Of a DNA stretch of 64,000 bases, positions 18,548-27,161 are shown piece after piece; position 1 is the first letter of the stretch; the number at the start of each line of letters is the position of its first letter. The notes below the pieces were generated by a model that saw only the letters and a list, made by a program, of their open reading frames with translations, ran no database searches and had not been told where the DNA came from. Origin of the DNA: Alphaproteobacteria bacterium MedPE-SWcel (GTDB lineage: Bacteria; Pseudomonadota; Alphaproteobacteria; Rhodobacterales; Rhodobacteraceae); assembly GCA_001874255.1 (NCBI GenBank), contig MPDC01000015.1:46064-110063 (forward strand), given 5' to 3'. The translations under genes and the position numbers were made by a program.

Positions 18548-20569
18548 GTGGATCTGACAGCCCTGCGCTCTGAAAACCCCGACCATTGGAACAAAGCTGC
18601 CGCTATTCGTGCCCTGACACTGGATGCCGTCGCCGGCGCGAATTCCGGTCACTCCGGGATGCCGATCGGTATGGCCGATGTCGCAACCGTGCTGTTTGAA
18701 AAGCACATGAAGTTCGACGTCGCGGCCCCCAAATGGGCGGACCGTGACCGCTTCATCCTGTCCGCCGGTCACGGCTCCATGCTGATCTATTCGCTGCTGT
18801 ATCTCATGGGCGACGCGCAGGTGACGCTGGATCAGATCAAGAATTTCCGCCAGTCCGGCGCTTTGACGGCGGGCCACCCGGAGAACTTCCTGCTCGACGC
18901 GGTCGAAGTGACCACCGGTCCGCTTGGGCAGGGTATTTCCAATGCGGTCGGTTTTGCCATGGCCGAGGAAATGCTGCGCGCGCAGTATGGCCGCAAGGTC
19001 GTCGATCACCACACCTATGTGATTGCCGGCGACGGCTGCCTGATGGAAGGGGTCAGCCACGAGGCCATCGGCCTGGCCGGCCGTCACCAACTGGGCAAGC
19101 TGGTGGTGTTCTGGGACAACAACAATATCACCATTGACGGCAAGGTGGATCTGTCCGACCGCACCAATCAGGTGCAGCGCTTCAAATCCGCAGGCTGGCA
19201 CGTGCAGGAAATCGACGGTCACAATCCGGTCGAAATAGACGCCGCGATCGAGGCTGCGAAAAAGTCCAAGAAGCCATCGATGATTGCCTGCAAGACCCAT
19301 ATCGCATTGGGACACGCGGCTCAGGATACCTCGAAGGGGCATGGGGCGCTGACCGATGCGGATCAGCTGAAGGCCGCCAAGGCCGCCTACGGCTGGACCG
19401 GGGGCGCCTATGAGGTGCCCGGCGAGATCAAATCGCAATGGGAGGCGATCGGCGCCCGTGGCGCAGAGGCCCGCACGGAGTGGGAGGCGCGTTTTGCCGA
19501 GATGTCCCAGCAAAAGCAGGACCGGTTCAACCGCAGTTTTGCCCTGGAGGCGCCGAAAAAACTCTCGGCCACCATCAAGGCGCTGAAAAAGCAGATCTCG
19601 GAGGGCCAGCCCAAGGTCGCAACCCGCAAAGCCTCGGAGATGGCGCTGGAAGTGATCAACCCGATCATGCCCGAGACCATCGGCGGCTCTGCTGACCTGA
19701 CCGGATCGAACAATACCAAGACCGGTGATCTCGGCGTGTTTGACACCGACAACCGCAAGGGCCGCTATGTCTACTGGGGCATCCGGGAGCACGGCATGGC
19801 CGCGGCGATGAACGGCATGGCGCTGCATGGCGGGATCCGCCCCTATGGGGGGACGTTTTTCTGTTTCACCGATTATGCCCGTCCGGCCATGCGTCTGGCG
19901 GCTCTGTCAAAGATCCCGACCGTCTTCGTGATGACCCATGATTCCATCGGCGTCGGCGAAGATGGCCCGACCCACCAGCCGGTGGAGCATCTGGCGATCT
20001 GTCGCGCCACTCCGAACACCTGGACCTTCCGCCCCGCGGATGCGGTGGAAACCGCAGAGGCCTGGGAAATCGCGCTGACCTCGAAAGAGACGCCTTCGGT
20101 GATCGCACTGACCCGTCAGGGCCTGCCGACCCTGCGCACCGAGCACAAGCTGTCCAACCTGACGGAGAAAGGCGCCTATGTTCTGGCCGAGGCCGAGAGC
20201 AAGCGTCAGGTGATCCTGATGGCCTCCGGCTCCGAAGTCTCTGTGGCGATGGCCGCCAAGGACATCCTCGAGGCGCAGGGGATTGGCGTTCGTGTCGTTT
20301 CGGTGCCCTGCATGGAGTTGTTCCACGCCCAGGACGAAGCCTACCGCCGGAAGGTCCTGCCGGCCGGTCCCGTTCGCATCGCCATCGAAGCGGCCGTTCG
20401 GGATGGGGGCTGGGATCGCCTGCTGCTGGGCGAACGCGGTCAGGAAAAGAAGGCGGGATTTATTGGCATGACCGGTTTTGGGGCCTCGGCTCCGGCGGGC
20501 GAGCTGTACGAAACCTTCGGAATTACTGCCGAAGCCACCGTTGCCAAGGTCAAAGACCTACTGGGATAA
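18548..20569 (+). CDS. tkt: Transketolase
   Basis: A 673-residue thiamine diphosphate enzyme of the non-oxidative pentose phosphate pathway. Visible motifs are AANSGHSG-like [10 protein letters not shown] near residue 27, the ThDP motif [13 protein letters not shown] with NN ([10 protein letters not shown]), and [18 protein letters not shown] near residue 415. GTG 18548 ([17 protein letters not shown]) is preferred over an upstream ATG because it matches the family N-terminus and AGAGGA lies eight bases upstream. A Rho-independent terminator follows at about 85 bp. Confidence 0.96.
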   Translation: MDLTALRSENPDHWNKAAAIRALTLDAVAGANSGHSGMPIGMADVATVLFEKHMKFDVAAPKWADRDRFILSAGHGSMLIYSLLYLMGDAQVTLDQIKNFRQSGALTAGHPENFLLDAVEVTTGPLGQGISNAVGFAMAEEMLRAQYGRKVVDHHTYVIAGDGCLMEGVSHEAIGLAGRHQLGKLVVFWDNNNITIDGKVDLSDRTNQVQRFKSAGWHVQEIDGHNPVEIDAAIEAAKKSKKPSMIACKTHIALGHAAQDTSKGHGALTDADQLKAAKAAYGWTGGAYEVPGEIKSQWEAIGARGAEARTEWEARFAEMSQQKQDRFNRSFALEAPKKLSATIKALKKQISEGQPKVATRKASEMALEVINPIMPETIGGSADLTGSNNTKTGDLGVFDTDNRKGRYVYWGIREHGMAAAMNGMALHGGIRPYGGTFFCFTDYARPAMRLAALSKIPTVFVMTHDSIGVGEDGPTHQPVEHLAICRATPNTWTFRPADAVETAEAWEIALTSKETPSVIALTRQGLPTLRTEHKLSNLTEKGAYVLAEAESKRQVILMASGSEVSVAMAAKDILEAQGIGVRVVSVPCMELFHAQDEAYRRKVLPAGPVRIAIEAAVRDGGWDRLLLGERGQEKKAGFIGMTGFGASAPAGELYETFGITAEATVAKVKDLLG

Positions 20570-20590
20570 GGTCATCGGCCGCGGTTGAGC

Positions 20591-20650
20591 CGGGGTTGGG
20601 GGCGCTGCCCCCGGCCCTTGTCGGGCCTCCCCCGAGGTATATTGAAAAAG
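20591..20650 (+). repeat. Probable Rhodobacteraceae intergenic repeat (REP-like)
   Basis: Just after tkt a GC-rich block with GGGGGCGCTGCCCCC and GGCCCTTGTCGGGCC ends in CCCCGAGGTATATTGAAAA. Blocks of this shape (a GGGGGC-GCCCCC hairpin followed by CCCCGAGG and TAT) are widespread between genes in Rhodobacter/Roseobacter genomes, to my recollection. No second copy was found in this window, so the repeat status needs a genome search. Confidence 0.45.
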
Positions 20651-20653
20651 ATG

Positions 20654-20685
20654 AAGAGCGCGCTCGACTGTGGCGCGCTCTTTTT
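20654..20685 (+). terminator. Rho-independent terminator after tkt (possibly bidirectional)
   Basis: Arms AAGAGCGCGC (20654-20663) and GCGCGCTCTT (20673-20682) have a 9-nt loop and a run of five T. It separates tkt from the converging DUF808 gene. Confidence 0.88.
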
Positions 20686-20707
20686 CTGTTTTGGGACCGG
20701 CTGGTTT

Positions 20708-21658
20708 TCAATGCGTGTTCTTGTGGCCTGCCAGGGGCGTGATCACTTTTGTTGCAACCGGAATCAGCAAAAGCCCGATGGCAAAGCCGAGCACGCCGTC
20801 GATCAGCGCCTTGACCAGCCATTCCACGAGGGCGTCCCCGTGGCCGACCGCATGGGCCAGCATATGGATTGTGTCCTCGGGCCAATGCCAGCCCATTTGA
20901 TGGGCCGAATGCACGATGATGGAGCCGCCGACCCAGAGCATTGCCACCGTGCCGACAACCGACAGAAGCGTCAGGAACCAGGGCATGAAGGCGACGATGG
21001 CCGCGCCCAGGGTCCGGGTGACACTGAAACGGCCGACGCGGGTCAGCCAAAGGCCGATGTCATCCATCTTGACGATGATTGCGACCACGCCATAGACCGC
21101 GATGGTGATCATGATCCCGACCACTGCCAGCGTCGCCGCCTGTATCCACAGGACGTCGCTTTCGATGGTCGACAGTGCAATGGTCATGATTTCCGCGGAC
21201 AGGATAAAATCGGTCTTGATGGCGCCTTTGACCTTTTCTTCCTCCAGATGGGCGGGATCCCCAACTGCGTGGCTGCCGTCGGGGCCGCCGGATTGGTCGT
21301 CATGCGGCGTCAGGACATGAACGATCTTCTCCGCCCCCTCGTAGCAAAGATAGCAACCGCCGAGGATCAGCAGTGGCGGCACCAGCCAGGGGGCAAATTG
21401 CGACATCAGCAACGCGACGGGCAGCAGAAACACCAGCTTGTTGATGAAGGAGCCGCGGGCGATCCGCCAGATCATTGGCAGCTCTCGCGCGGGTTGGAAG
21501 CCGGTCACATATTTCGGTGTCACGGCGGCGTCGTCGATCACGATACCGGCGGCTTTTGACCCCGCTTTCATCGATTGCGCCGCCACATCATCCACCGAGG
21601 CGGCTGCGACCTTTGCAATCGCCGATACATCATCCAGAAGGGCAAGAAGACCGCTCAT
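20708..21658 (-). CDS. DUF808 family membrane protein (YedI-like)
   Basis: A 316-residue inner-membrane protein of the DUF808 family. It begins MSGLLALLDDVSAIAKVAAA and has conserved DDAAVTPKYVTGF followed by several hydrophobic segments (FLLPVALLMSQFAPWLVPPL; ALSTIESDVLWIQAATLAVV). A short charged loop contains DFILSAEIM. The family has no established function. It converges with tkt and is not in an operon; a 265-bp spacer separates it from gap, which is divergent. Confidence 0.9.
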   Translation of the reverse strand: MSGLLALLDDVSAIAKVAAASVDDVAAQSMKAGSKAAGIVIDDAAVTPKYVTGFQPARELPMIWRIARGSFINKLVFLLPVALLMSQFAPWLVPPLLILGGCYLCYEGAEKIVHVLTPHDDQSGGPDGSHAVGDPAHLEEEKVKGAIKTDFILSAEIMTIALSTIESDVLWIQAATLAVVGIMITIAVYGVVAIIVKMDDIGLWLTRVGRFSVTRTLGAAIVAFMPWFLTLLSVVGTVAMLWVGGSIIVHSAHQMGWHWPEDTIHMLAHAVGHGDALVEWLVKALIDGVLGFAIGLLLIPVATKVITPLAGHKNTH

Positions 21659-21778
21659 GCGTTACCTCATAGTTTGCGCGACAGAAGCGCCGTTTTGCTC
21701 CAGACCTACCTAGCGTGTCGGGCCCTGCCTTTTCAAGCATGCTGCCGCGCAGCAATCCGAGGTTGCTTCCTGCAAAGC

Positions 21779-21812
21779 TGTTAACGCCAACGGGCGGGCA
21801 TTGTTAACGCCA
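21779..21812. promoter_or_regulatory. Two GTTAACGCCA boxes upstream of gap
   Basis: TGTTAACGCCAACG (from 21779) and TGTTAACGCCACCA (from 21802) are 23 bp apart. Each matches about 11 of 14 positions of TGTTAACGTTAACA, the palindrome I recall for the LacI-family carbon regulator CceR of Rhodobacter sphaeroides. They lie 110-145 bp upstream of the gap start. The identification is tentative. Confidence 0.4.
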
Positions 21813-21923
21813 CCAGAAAAGTTTTGCGCTAACAGTTTGTGATTATTAGCATTTTCTCTTTTTGCCAGCGTCATTGACGGCTATAGCCAGCGCAGATCAC
21901 AGGCGATGCGTGGGGATGCACAG

Positions 21924-22925
21924 ATGACCATCAAAGTTGGAATCAATGGCTTCGGTCGGATTGGGCGCTGCACGCTGGCGCATATCGCCGGCAGCTACCG
22001 CAACGATATCGAGGTCATCAAGGTCAACGCCACCGGCCCCATCGAGACCGCCGCGCATCTCATCAAATATGACAGCATTCACGGACGCTACCCCGGACGT
22101 GTCGATTTCAGCGACGGGCGGCTGAACCTCGGTCGGGGCGACATGCAGATGTTTTCCACCTACGACATGGAGGCCCTCGACTGGGAGGGCTGCGATGTGG
22201 TGCTGGAATGCACCGGCAAATTCAATGATGGGCTGAAGGCGCGCAAACATCTGGAGCGCGGCGCCGGCAAGGTTCTGCTCTCGGCCCCCGGCAAGAATGT
22301 CGACCGCACCGTTGTGTTCGGGGTCAATGACGAGGATCTGCAGCCGCGCGATCTGATGGTGTCCAACGGATCCTGCACCACCAATTGCCTGGCACCGCTG
22401 GCCAAGGTTCTGGACGAGGCATTCGGGATCGAGAGCGGCATCATGACGACCATCCATTCCTACACCGGCGATCAGCCGACATTGGACCGGCGGCACGATG
22501 ATCTCTATCGGGCGCGCGCGGCGGCCATGTCGATGATCCCGACCAGCACCGGCGCGGCCAAGGCGCTTGGCGAAGTGCTGCCGAACCTCAAGGGGCGGCT
22601 CGACGGCTCCGCCATTCGCGTCCCCACCCCGAACGTCTCGGCCGTGGACCTGACCTTTCAGGCCGGGCGTGACGTCACCGTCGACGAGGTCAATGCCGCC
22701 GTTGCCGAGGCCTCGACCGGTCCGATGTCACGGGTTCTTGGCTATGAGCCCGCGCCTCTGGTGTCGACGGATTTCAACCATACCGAAGAAAGCTCCATCT
22801 TCGCGCCGGAGCAAACCCGCGTTGTCGGGGGCCGCATGGTTCGGGTGCTGGCCTGGTACGACAATGAGTGGGGATTTTCCGTGCGGATGGCAGATGTTGC
22901 CACCGCCATGGGCCGCCTGAACTGA
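21924..22925 (+). CDS. gap: Glyceraldehyde-3-phosphate dehydrogenase, NADP/dual-cofactor type
   Basis: A 333-residue enzyme. Catalytic Cys151 lies in SNGSCTTNC, the N-terminal dinucleotide fold is INGFGRIGR, and SYTGDQ and PTSTGAAKA are present. At the cofactor-selecting position the canonical VND is VNA (Ala36). The region after SYTGDQ reads LDRRHDDLYRARAAA rather than the DWRGGR form. Both features are those of GapB/Gap2-type enzymes that use NADP(H), usually in gluconeogenesis or the Calvin cycle. The start MTIKVGINGF at 21924 is chosen over an upstream ATG (21906). Confidence 0.93.
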   Translation: MTIKVGINGFGRIGRCTLAHIAGSYRNDIEVIKVNATGPIETAAHLIKYDSIHGRYPGRVDFSDGRLNLGRGDMQMFSTYDMEALDWEGCDVVLECTGKFNDGLKARKHLERGAGKVLLSAPGKNVDRTVVFGVNDEDLQPRDLMVSNGSCTTNCLAPLAKVLDEAFGIESGIMTTIHSYTGDQPTLDRRHDDLYRARAAAMSMIPTSTGAAKALGEVLPNLKGRLDGSAIRVPTPNVSAVDLTFQAGRDVTVDEVNAAVAEASTGPMSRVLGYEPAPLVSTDFNHTEESSIFAPEQTRVVGGRMVRVLAWYDNEWGFSVRMADVATAMGRLN

Positions 22926-22975
22926 CCCCTGCCCGCGCGGCAGGGCCTGCGGCGTTCAGCGGGTTGAGATTTCCC

Positions 22976-23006
22976 ACCCGGTCAGGCATATCTGACCGGG
23001 TGTTTT
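22976..23006 (+). terminator. Terminator after gap
   Basis: Perfect 10-bp arms ACCCGGTCAG (22976-22985) and CTGACCGGGT (22992-23001) have a 6-nt loop and are followed by GTTTT. It lies between gap and the small membrane-protein gene, whose start is only about 20 bp further on. Confidence 0.8.
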
Positions 23007-23023
23007 CATACGAGCAATCCCAA

Positions 23024-23167
23024 ATGTCGAACTCCCTCGCCGTCATTCTCGGACTGATCATCCTGACGGCCCTTGCCGTGGACATGATTTTTTTCGGCAC
23101 GCAGAATCTGCTGTTTCTCAGCAAGAAGCTGTTTTTGCTGATTGAATGGGTGGCCTTCTGGCGGTGA
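23024..23167 (+). CDS. 47-residue single-pass membrane protein
   Basis: A 47-residue protein starting MSNSLAVILGLIILTALAVD and ending LIEWVAFWR. One transmembrane helix spans about residues 5-25, followed by an amphipathic helix. Similar short proteins ending in AFWR are common in Rhodobacteraceae genomes, as I recall, but have no assigned function. It starts about 20 bp after the gap terminator stem, so it is expressed by read-through or from its own promoter. Confidence 0.7.
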   Translation: MSNSLAVILGLIILTALAVDMIFFGTQNLLFLSKKLFLLIEWVAFWR

Positions 23168-23355
23168 TCCCGATGCGCGGGGGGCTGTTGCGCGCCGCTC
23201 TGTTGCGCGCCGGTCCGGCAGAGGAGCTCAGGCCGCCTACCCCCCTTCCCTGAAGGAGACTGCCCGGCACGCAGGACGCACCGGGCAGGGTCTGTTGTCG
23301 TCACGGCGGCATGCGAGTGCCGGCGGGGGGCAGCGCCCGGGCGGGCCAAAGCGGC

Positions 23356-23859
23356 CTACCCCGAAGCAGTCCCCAGTCGCGCTTGCAGCCGCTCGTTCAC
23401 CAGGGGGGGGACGAATTTGCTCACATCTCCGTTCAGACGGGCGATTTCCTTGACCAGTTTGCTGGCGATGGCCTGATGCCGGGCCTCGGCCATGAAAAAC
23501 ACGGTCTCGATGCTGTCATCCAGAGCCCGGTTCATCCCGACCATCTGAAACTCATACTCGAAATCGGCAACCGCCCGCAGTCCGCGGACAATGACCTGCG
23601 CGCCGACATCGCGGGCGCAATCGATCAGCAGGTTTTCAAAGGGATGGGCCACGATCTCTGTCCCGGTCTGTTCGGAGAGTTTGGCACATTCCGCCTCGAT
23701 CATCTCCACCCGCTCTTCGAGCGAAAACAGCGGCGACTTGTCACGGTTGATCGCCACGCCAATCACCAGCCGGTCCACCAAAGCAGCCGAGCGGCGAATA
23801 ATGTCAATATGTCCGAGGGTTATCGGATCGAACGTACCTGGGTACAAGCCTATGCGCAT
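23356..23859 (-). CDS. coaD: Phosphopantetheine adenylyltransferase
   Basis: A 167-residue nucleotidyltransferase that makes dephospho-CoA from 4'-phosphopantetheine and ATP. The N-terminal MRIGLYPGTFDPITLGHIDI holds the (T/H)xGH ATP-binding motif, and VAINRDKSPLFSLEERVEM is family-typical. Length matches the family (about 160). The start has GGAGG in the leader. The 190-bp spacer beyond its 3' end holds a 13-bp duplication (CTGTTGCGCGCCG at 23185 and 23200) and no gene. Confidence 0.96.
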   Translation of the reverse strand: MRIGLYPGTFDPITLGHIDIIRRSAALVDRLVIGVAINRDKSPLFSLEERVEMIEAECAKLSEQTGTEIVAHPFENLLIDCARDVGAQVIVRGLRAVADFEYEFQMVGMNRALDDSIETVFFMAEARHQAIASKLVKEIARLNGDVSKFVPPLVNERLQARLGTASG

Positions 23860-23954
23860 GGGCTCCTCCTGCCTGCGTCATGTATTCGCGCACGCAATCA
23901 TGTTGCGCGACGCTTTGCAAGTACGTGAAAATACCGAAACGGACGCCGCTGGCG

Positions 23955-24389
23955 TCAATGGCCCATGATCATGCCTTCGAGAGCCGTTTTTTCCATGGCG
24001 ACCTCGGTCAGTTGCGCTTTGACCACATCGCCAAGGGAAATGATCCCCACCAGCACACCGTCCTCGACCACGGGCATGTGACGGAACCGCCCCTCGGTCA
24101 TCTTGGTCAGCGCATCCTCCGCGTTGGAGTCCTGTACACAGGTCACAAGATTGCGCGTCATATAGGCGTCAACCGTGTGATTGAGGCACACCGAACCGGT
24201 CTTGGCAAGCTGGCGCACGATGTCGCGCTCGGACAGGATACCCAGCGGCGTCTTGTTGTCCGATGACACAACAACTGTGCCAATGCCATGATCTGACAGG
24301 AGTTTCGCCGCAGCCTCGATCGTGGCATCTGGGCCGATCGTGACAACATCCGTGACGCCCTTGGATTTCAGTATCGACTTGACGAGCAT
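23955..24389 (-). CDS. Paired CBS-domain protein
   Basis: A 144-residue protein made of two CBS domains: first TVVVSSDNKTPLGILSERDI, second RFRHMPVVEDGVLVGIISLG. Stand-alone CBS pairs bind adenine nucleotides and act as energy or redox sensors; the partner is not known here. MLVKSILKSKG at 24389 is preferred over a GTG three codons upstream because GAGGG precedes it at proper spacing. Confidence 0.92.
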   Translation of the reverse strand: MLVKSILKSKGVTDVVTIGPDATIEAAAKLLSDHGIGTVVVSSDNKTPLGILSERDIVRQLAKTGSVCLNHTVDAYMTRNLVTCVQDSNAEDALTKMTEGRFRHMPVVEDGVLVGIISLGDVVKAQLTEVAMEKTALEGMIMGH

Positions 24390-24444
24390 TTTACGCACCC
24401 TCGAAATTTAATTTCACTTTCCCAAGCGTTGCCGCAAGATCGCG

Positions 24445-25341
24445 TCAAGTCAAGCCTTCCAGCCGTTCAACCTCTGCGCGAATTCCTTTTGACAGCGCAT
24501 CGGCAAAGCGGTTCAGCCGTTCGCTGCGCTGATCGCCCTGATGCCGCACCAGATAAAAGCTCCGGGTCAGGCTGAACGCATCCTTCAGGATCTTGCGCAG
24601 CGGCCGGTGGCTGGGCAGGGCAAAGTCATGCACCACCCCCAGCGCCCCGCCTTCGGCCAGCATCTTGATCTGCACGGAGACAGAATTCGACGCAAGCTGC
24701 ACCCGTTCGATGCCAAGGTCGCTCAGATAGTCCAATTCCTGATCAAAGATCATGTCGGGGATATAGCCGATGATCTTGTGGTCGCGCAGATGCTCCAGCT
24801 TTTCAATCGGATGCACATCCCGCAGATAATAGCGGGACGCGGCCAGATGCAGATGGTAGTCGGTGATCTTCTGCACCAGCAGCTTGCCCGCCGTTGGCGC
24901 GCTGACGGTCACTGCCATATCGGCCTCGCGGCGGGAGAGATTGATCAGCCGCGGCAAGGCGACGATCTGAATGTCGAGATCGGGGTTATCCTGGGAAATC
25001 GCGGAACAGACCTGGGGCAGGATGTAATTCGCACAGCCATCCGGCGCGCCGATCCGGATCTGCCCGGACAGGGTGTCGCTGGGGCCGGTCAAGGCTTCCT
25101 CGCCCGCCCGCATCGCCAGCTCGGCAGCTTCGGCATGGGCCAGCAGCCGGTCCCCGGCCGCGCTCAGCGCATAGCCCTGGGGGGATTTTACAAAGAGCGA
25201 TGTCTTGAGCGCGGTCTCGAACCGGGCCACCCGCCGTCCGACCGTGGCGGGATCCATCTTCAGAACACGTCCGGCGCCCGACAGGCTGCTCTCGCGCGCC
25301 ACGGCCAGAAACACCTTCATATCGTCCCATTGGGGTTCCAT
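24445..25341 (-). CDS. LysR-family regulator divergent from mmsA
   Basis: A 298-residue protein. The N-terminal helix-turn-helix (FLAVARESSLSGAGRVLKMD, then PATVGRRVARFE) is followed by a LysR substrate-binding domain. It is transcribed away from mmsA across a 147-bp spacer that contains two inverted copies of a 9-bp box, so control of mmsA is likely. The ligand could be a valine or propionate catabolite; this is inference. Confidence 0.9.
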   Translation of the reverse strand: MEPQWDDMKVFLAVARESSLSGAGRVLKMDPATVGRRVARFETALKTSLFVKSPQGYALSAAGDRLLAHAEAAELAMRAGEEALTGPSDTLSGQIRIGAPDGCANYILPQVCSAISQDNPDLDIQIVALPRLINLSRREADMAVTVSAPTAGKLLVQKITDYHLHLAASRYYLRDVHPIEKLEHLRDHKIIGYIPDMIFDQELDYLSDLGIERVQLASNSVSVQIKMLAEGGALGVVHDFALPSHRPLRKILKDAFSLTRSFYLVRHQGDQRSERLNRFADALSKGIRAEVERLEGLT

Positions 25342-25398
25342 TCTGCGGAATCCTCCGATTGTTTTCAGTCCAGCGGGCTTCCGTTAACCATTTGCGTT

Positions 25399-25448
25399 CT
25401 TGCAAAACCCGTTTGAAACCTTTCCCCTTTTCCCGTCGTTTTTGCAAG
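25399..25448. promoter_or_regulatory. Inverted pair CTTGCAAAA ... TTTTGCAAG between lysR and mmsA
   Basis: CTTGCAAAA (25399-25407) and its exact reverse complement TTTTGCAAG (25440-25448) have centres 41 bp apart, close to four helical turns. The second box ends 40 bp before the mmsA start. Candidate binding protein is the divergent LysR, or an XRE-type short-chain acyl-CoA regulator (RamB/ScfR type), which uses TTTGCAAA-like sites. Confidence 0.5.
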
Positions 25449-25488
25449 CCTACGATAGAGCCCAAATTGACTCGCTGGAGGACGTCCG

Positions 25489-26988
25489 ATGCAGGAACTC
25501 ACACATTATATCAACGGCGAACACGTCAAAGGCACCTCCGGGCGCTTTGCCGATGTGTTCAATCCCGCCACTGGTGAAGTGCAGGCCAAGGTTCCGCTGG
25601 CGTCGAAATCCGAAATGGAGCACGCCGTCGCCTGTGCCGCCGCCGCACAGCCCGCATGGGCCGCCGTCAACCCGCAGCGCCGCGCCCGGGTGATGATGAA
25701 ATTCGTGGATCTTCTGAACCGCGACATGGACAAACTGGCCGAAGCATTGAGCCGCGAGCACGGCAAGACCCTGCCGGATGCCAAAGGCGACGTGCAGCGC
25801 GGGCTCGAAGTCGTCGAGTATTGCATCGGTGCGCCGCAGCTGCTGAAGGGGGAATTCACCGACAGCGCGGGCCCCGGCATCGACATGTATTCCATGCGCC
25901 AGGCGCTTGGCGTCACCGCCGGGATCACGCCGTTCAACTTTCCCGCGATGATCCCCATGTGGATGTTCGCGCCCGCGATCGTCTGCGGCAACGCCTTCAT
26001 CCTGAAACCCTCCGAGCGCGATCCCTCCGTGCCCCTGATGCTGGCGGAACTGCTGGAAGAGGCCGGTCTGCCCAAGGGCATCATCCAGGTGGTCAATGGC
26101 GACAAGGAAGCGGTGGACGCGATCCTGTTTGATCCGATCATCCAATCCGTGGGCTTTGTCGGCTCCACCCCGATTGCCGAATATATCTACGGCACCGGCT
26201 GTGCCCAGGGCAAACGCGTGCAATGTTTCGGCGGCGCCAAGAACCACATGATCATCATGCCCGACGCGGATCTGGATCAGGCTGCCGATGCGCTGATCGG
26301 GGCCGGCTATGGTGCGGCGGGCGAGCGCTGCATGGCGATTTCCGTCGCGGTTCCGGTGGGCGACGAAACCGCCGACCGCCTGATCGAAAAACTGGTGCCC
26401 CGCATTGAGAAGCTGAAGGTTGGCCCCTACACGGCCGGCGCCGATGTGGATTACGGCCCCGTGGTGACCTCTGCTGCCAAGGACAACATCCTGCGTCTGG
26501 TGCAGACCGGTGTCGATCAGGGCGCGAAACTGGTGGTCGATGGCCGCGACTTCAACCTGCAGGGCTATGAAGACGGGTTTTTCGTCGGCCCGCATCTGTT
26601 TGACCATGTCACCACCGACATGGACATCTACACGCAGGAGATCTTTGGCCCGGTTCTGTCCACCGTGCGCGCCAAAACCTACGAAGAAGCGCTCGGCTAT
26701 GCGATGGATCACGAATATGGCAACGGCACCGCGATCTACACCCGGGATGGCGATACCGCGCGTGACTTTGCCAATCGGATCAATATCGGCATGATCGGCA
26801 TCAACGTCCCGATCCCGGTGCCGCTGGCCTATCACACGTTTGGCGGCTGGAAGAAATCCGCCTTTGGCGACCTGAACCAGCACGGTCCCGATGCGTTCAA
26901 ATTCTACACCCGCACCAAGACCATCACCTCACGCTGGCCGTCGGGCATCCGCGAAGGCGGGGAGTTCAACTTCAAGGCGATGGATTGA
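25489..26988 (+). CDS. mmsA: CoA-acylating methylmalonate-semialdehyde dehydrogenase
   Basis: A 499-residue aldehyde dehydrogenase family enzyme that converts methylmalonate semialdehyde plus CoA and NAD to propionyl-CoA in valine catabolism. Visible features are PFNFPAMIPMWMFAPAI, the glycine-rich VGSTPIAEYIY, and the catalytic cysteine in GERCMAISVAVPVG near residue 280. GGAGG lies about seven bases before the ATG. A Rho-independent terminator follows at 25 bp. The other valine genes (hydrolase, mmsB) are 4-6 kb downstream. Confidence 0.96.
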   Translation: MQELTHYINGEHVKGTSGRFADVFNPATGEVQAKVPLASKSEMEHAVACAAAAQPAWAAVNPQRRARVMMKFVDLLNRDMDKLAEALSREHGKTLPDAKGDVQRGLEVVEYCIGAPQLLKGEFTDSAGPGIDMYSMRQALGVTAGITPFNFPAMIPMWMFAPAIVCGNAFILKPSERDPSVPLMLAELLEEAGLPKGIIQVVNGDKEAVDAILFDPIIQSVGFVGSTPIAEYIYGTGCAQGKRVQCFGGAKNHMIIMPDADLDQAADALIGAGYGAAGERCMAISVAVPVGDETADRLIEKLVPRIEKLKVGPYTAGADVDYGPVVTSAAKDNILRLVQTGVDQGAKLVVDGRDFNLQGYEDGFFVGPHLFDHVTTDMDIYTQEIFGPVLSTVRAKTYEEALGYAMDHEYGNGTAIYTRDGDTARDFANRINIGMIGINVPIPVPLAYHTFGGWKKSAFGDLNQHGPDAFKFYTRTKTITSRWPSGIREGGEFNFKAMD

Positions 26989-27012
26989 TCCCCGAACATC
27001 CCTGACCACTGC

Positions 27013-27039
27013 GGCCGCCCCTTCCGGGCGGCCTTTTTT
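27013..27039 (+). terminator. Terminator after mmsA
   Basis: Arms GGCCGCCC (27013-27020) and GGGCGGCC (27026-27033) have a 5-nt loop and are followed by six T. Confidence 0.92.
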
Positions 27040-27161
27040 ATGGCTTCAAGGCCCGTTTCCAGAGGCTTCACGCAAATGTCACCCCGTGCCCCTCTGGCGG
27101 CCGCCGCTGCAGTTTCATACTGTCTGCAAAAGATCGAGCCAAACTATATGAGGACCGACCC

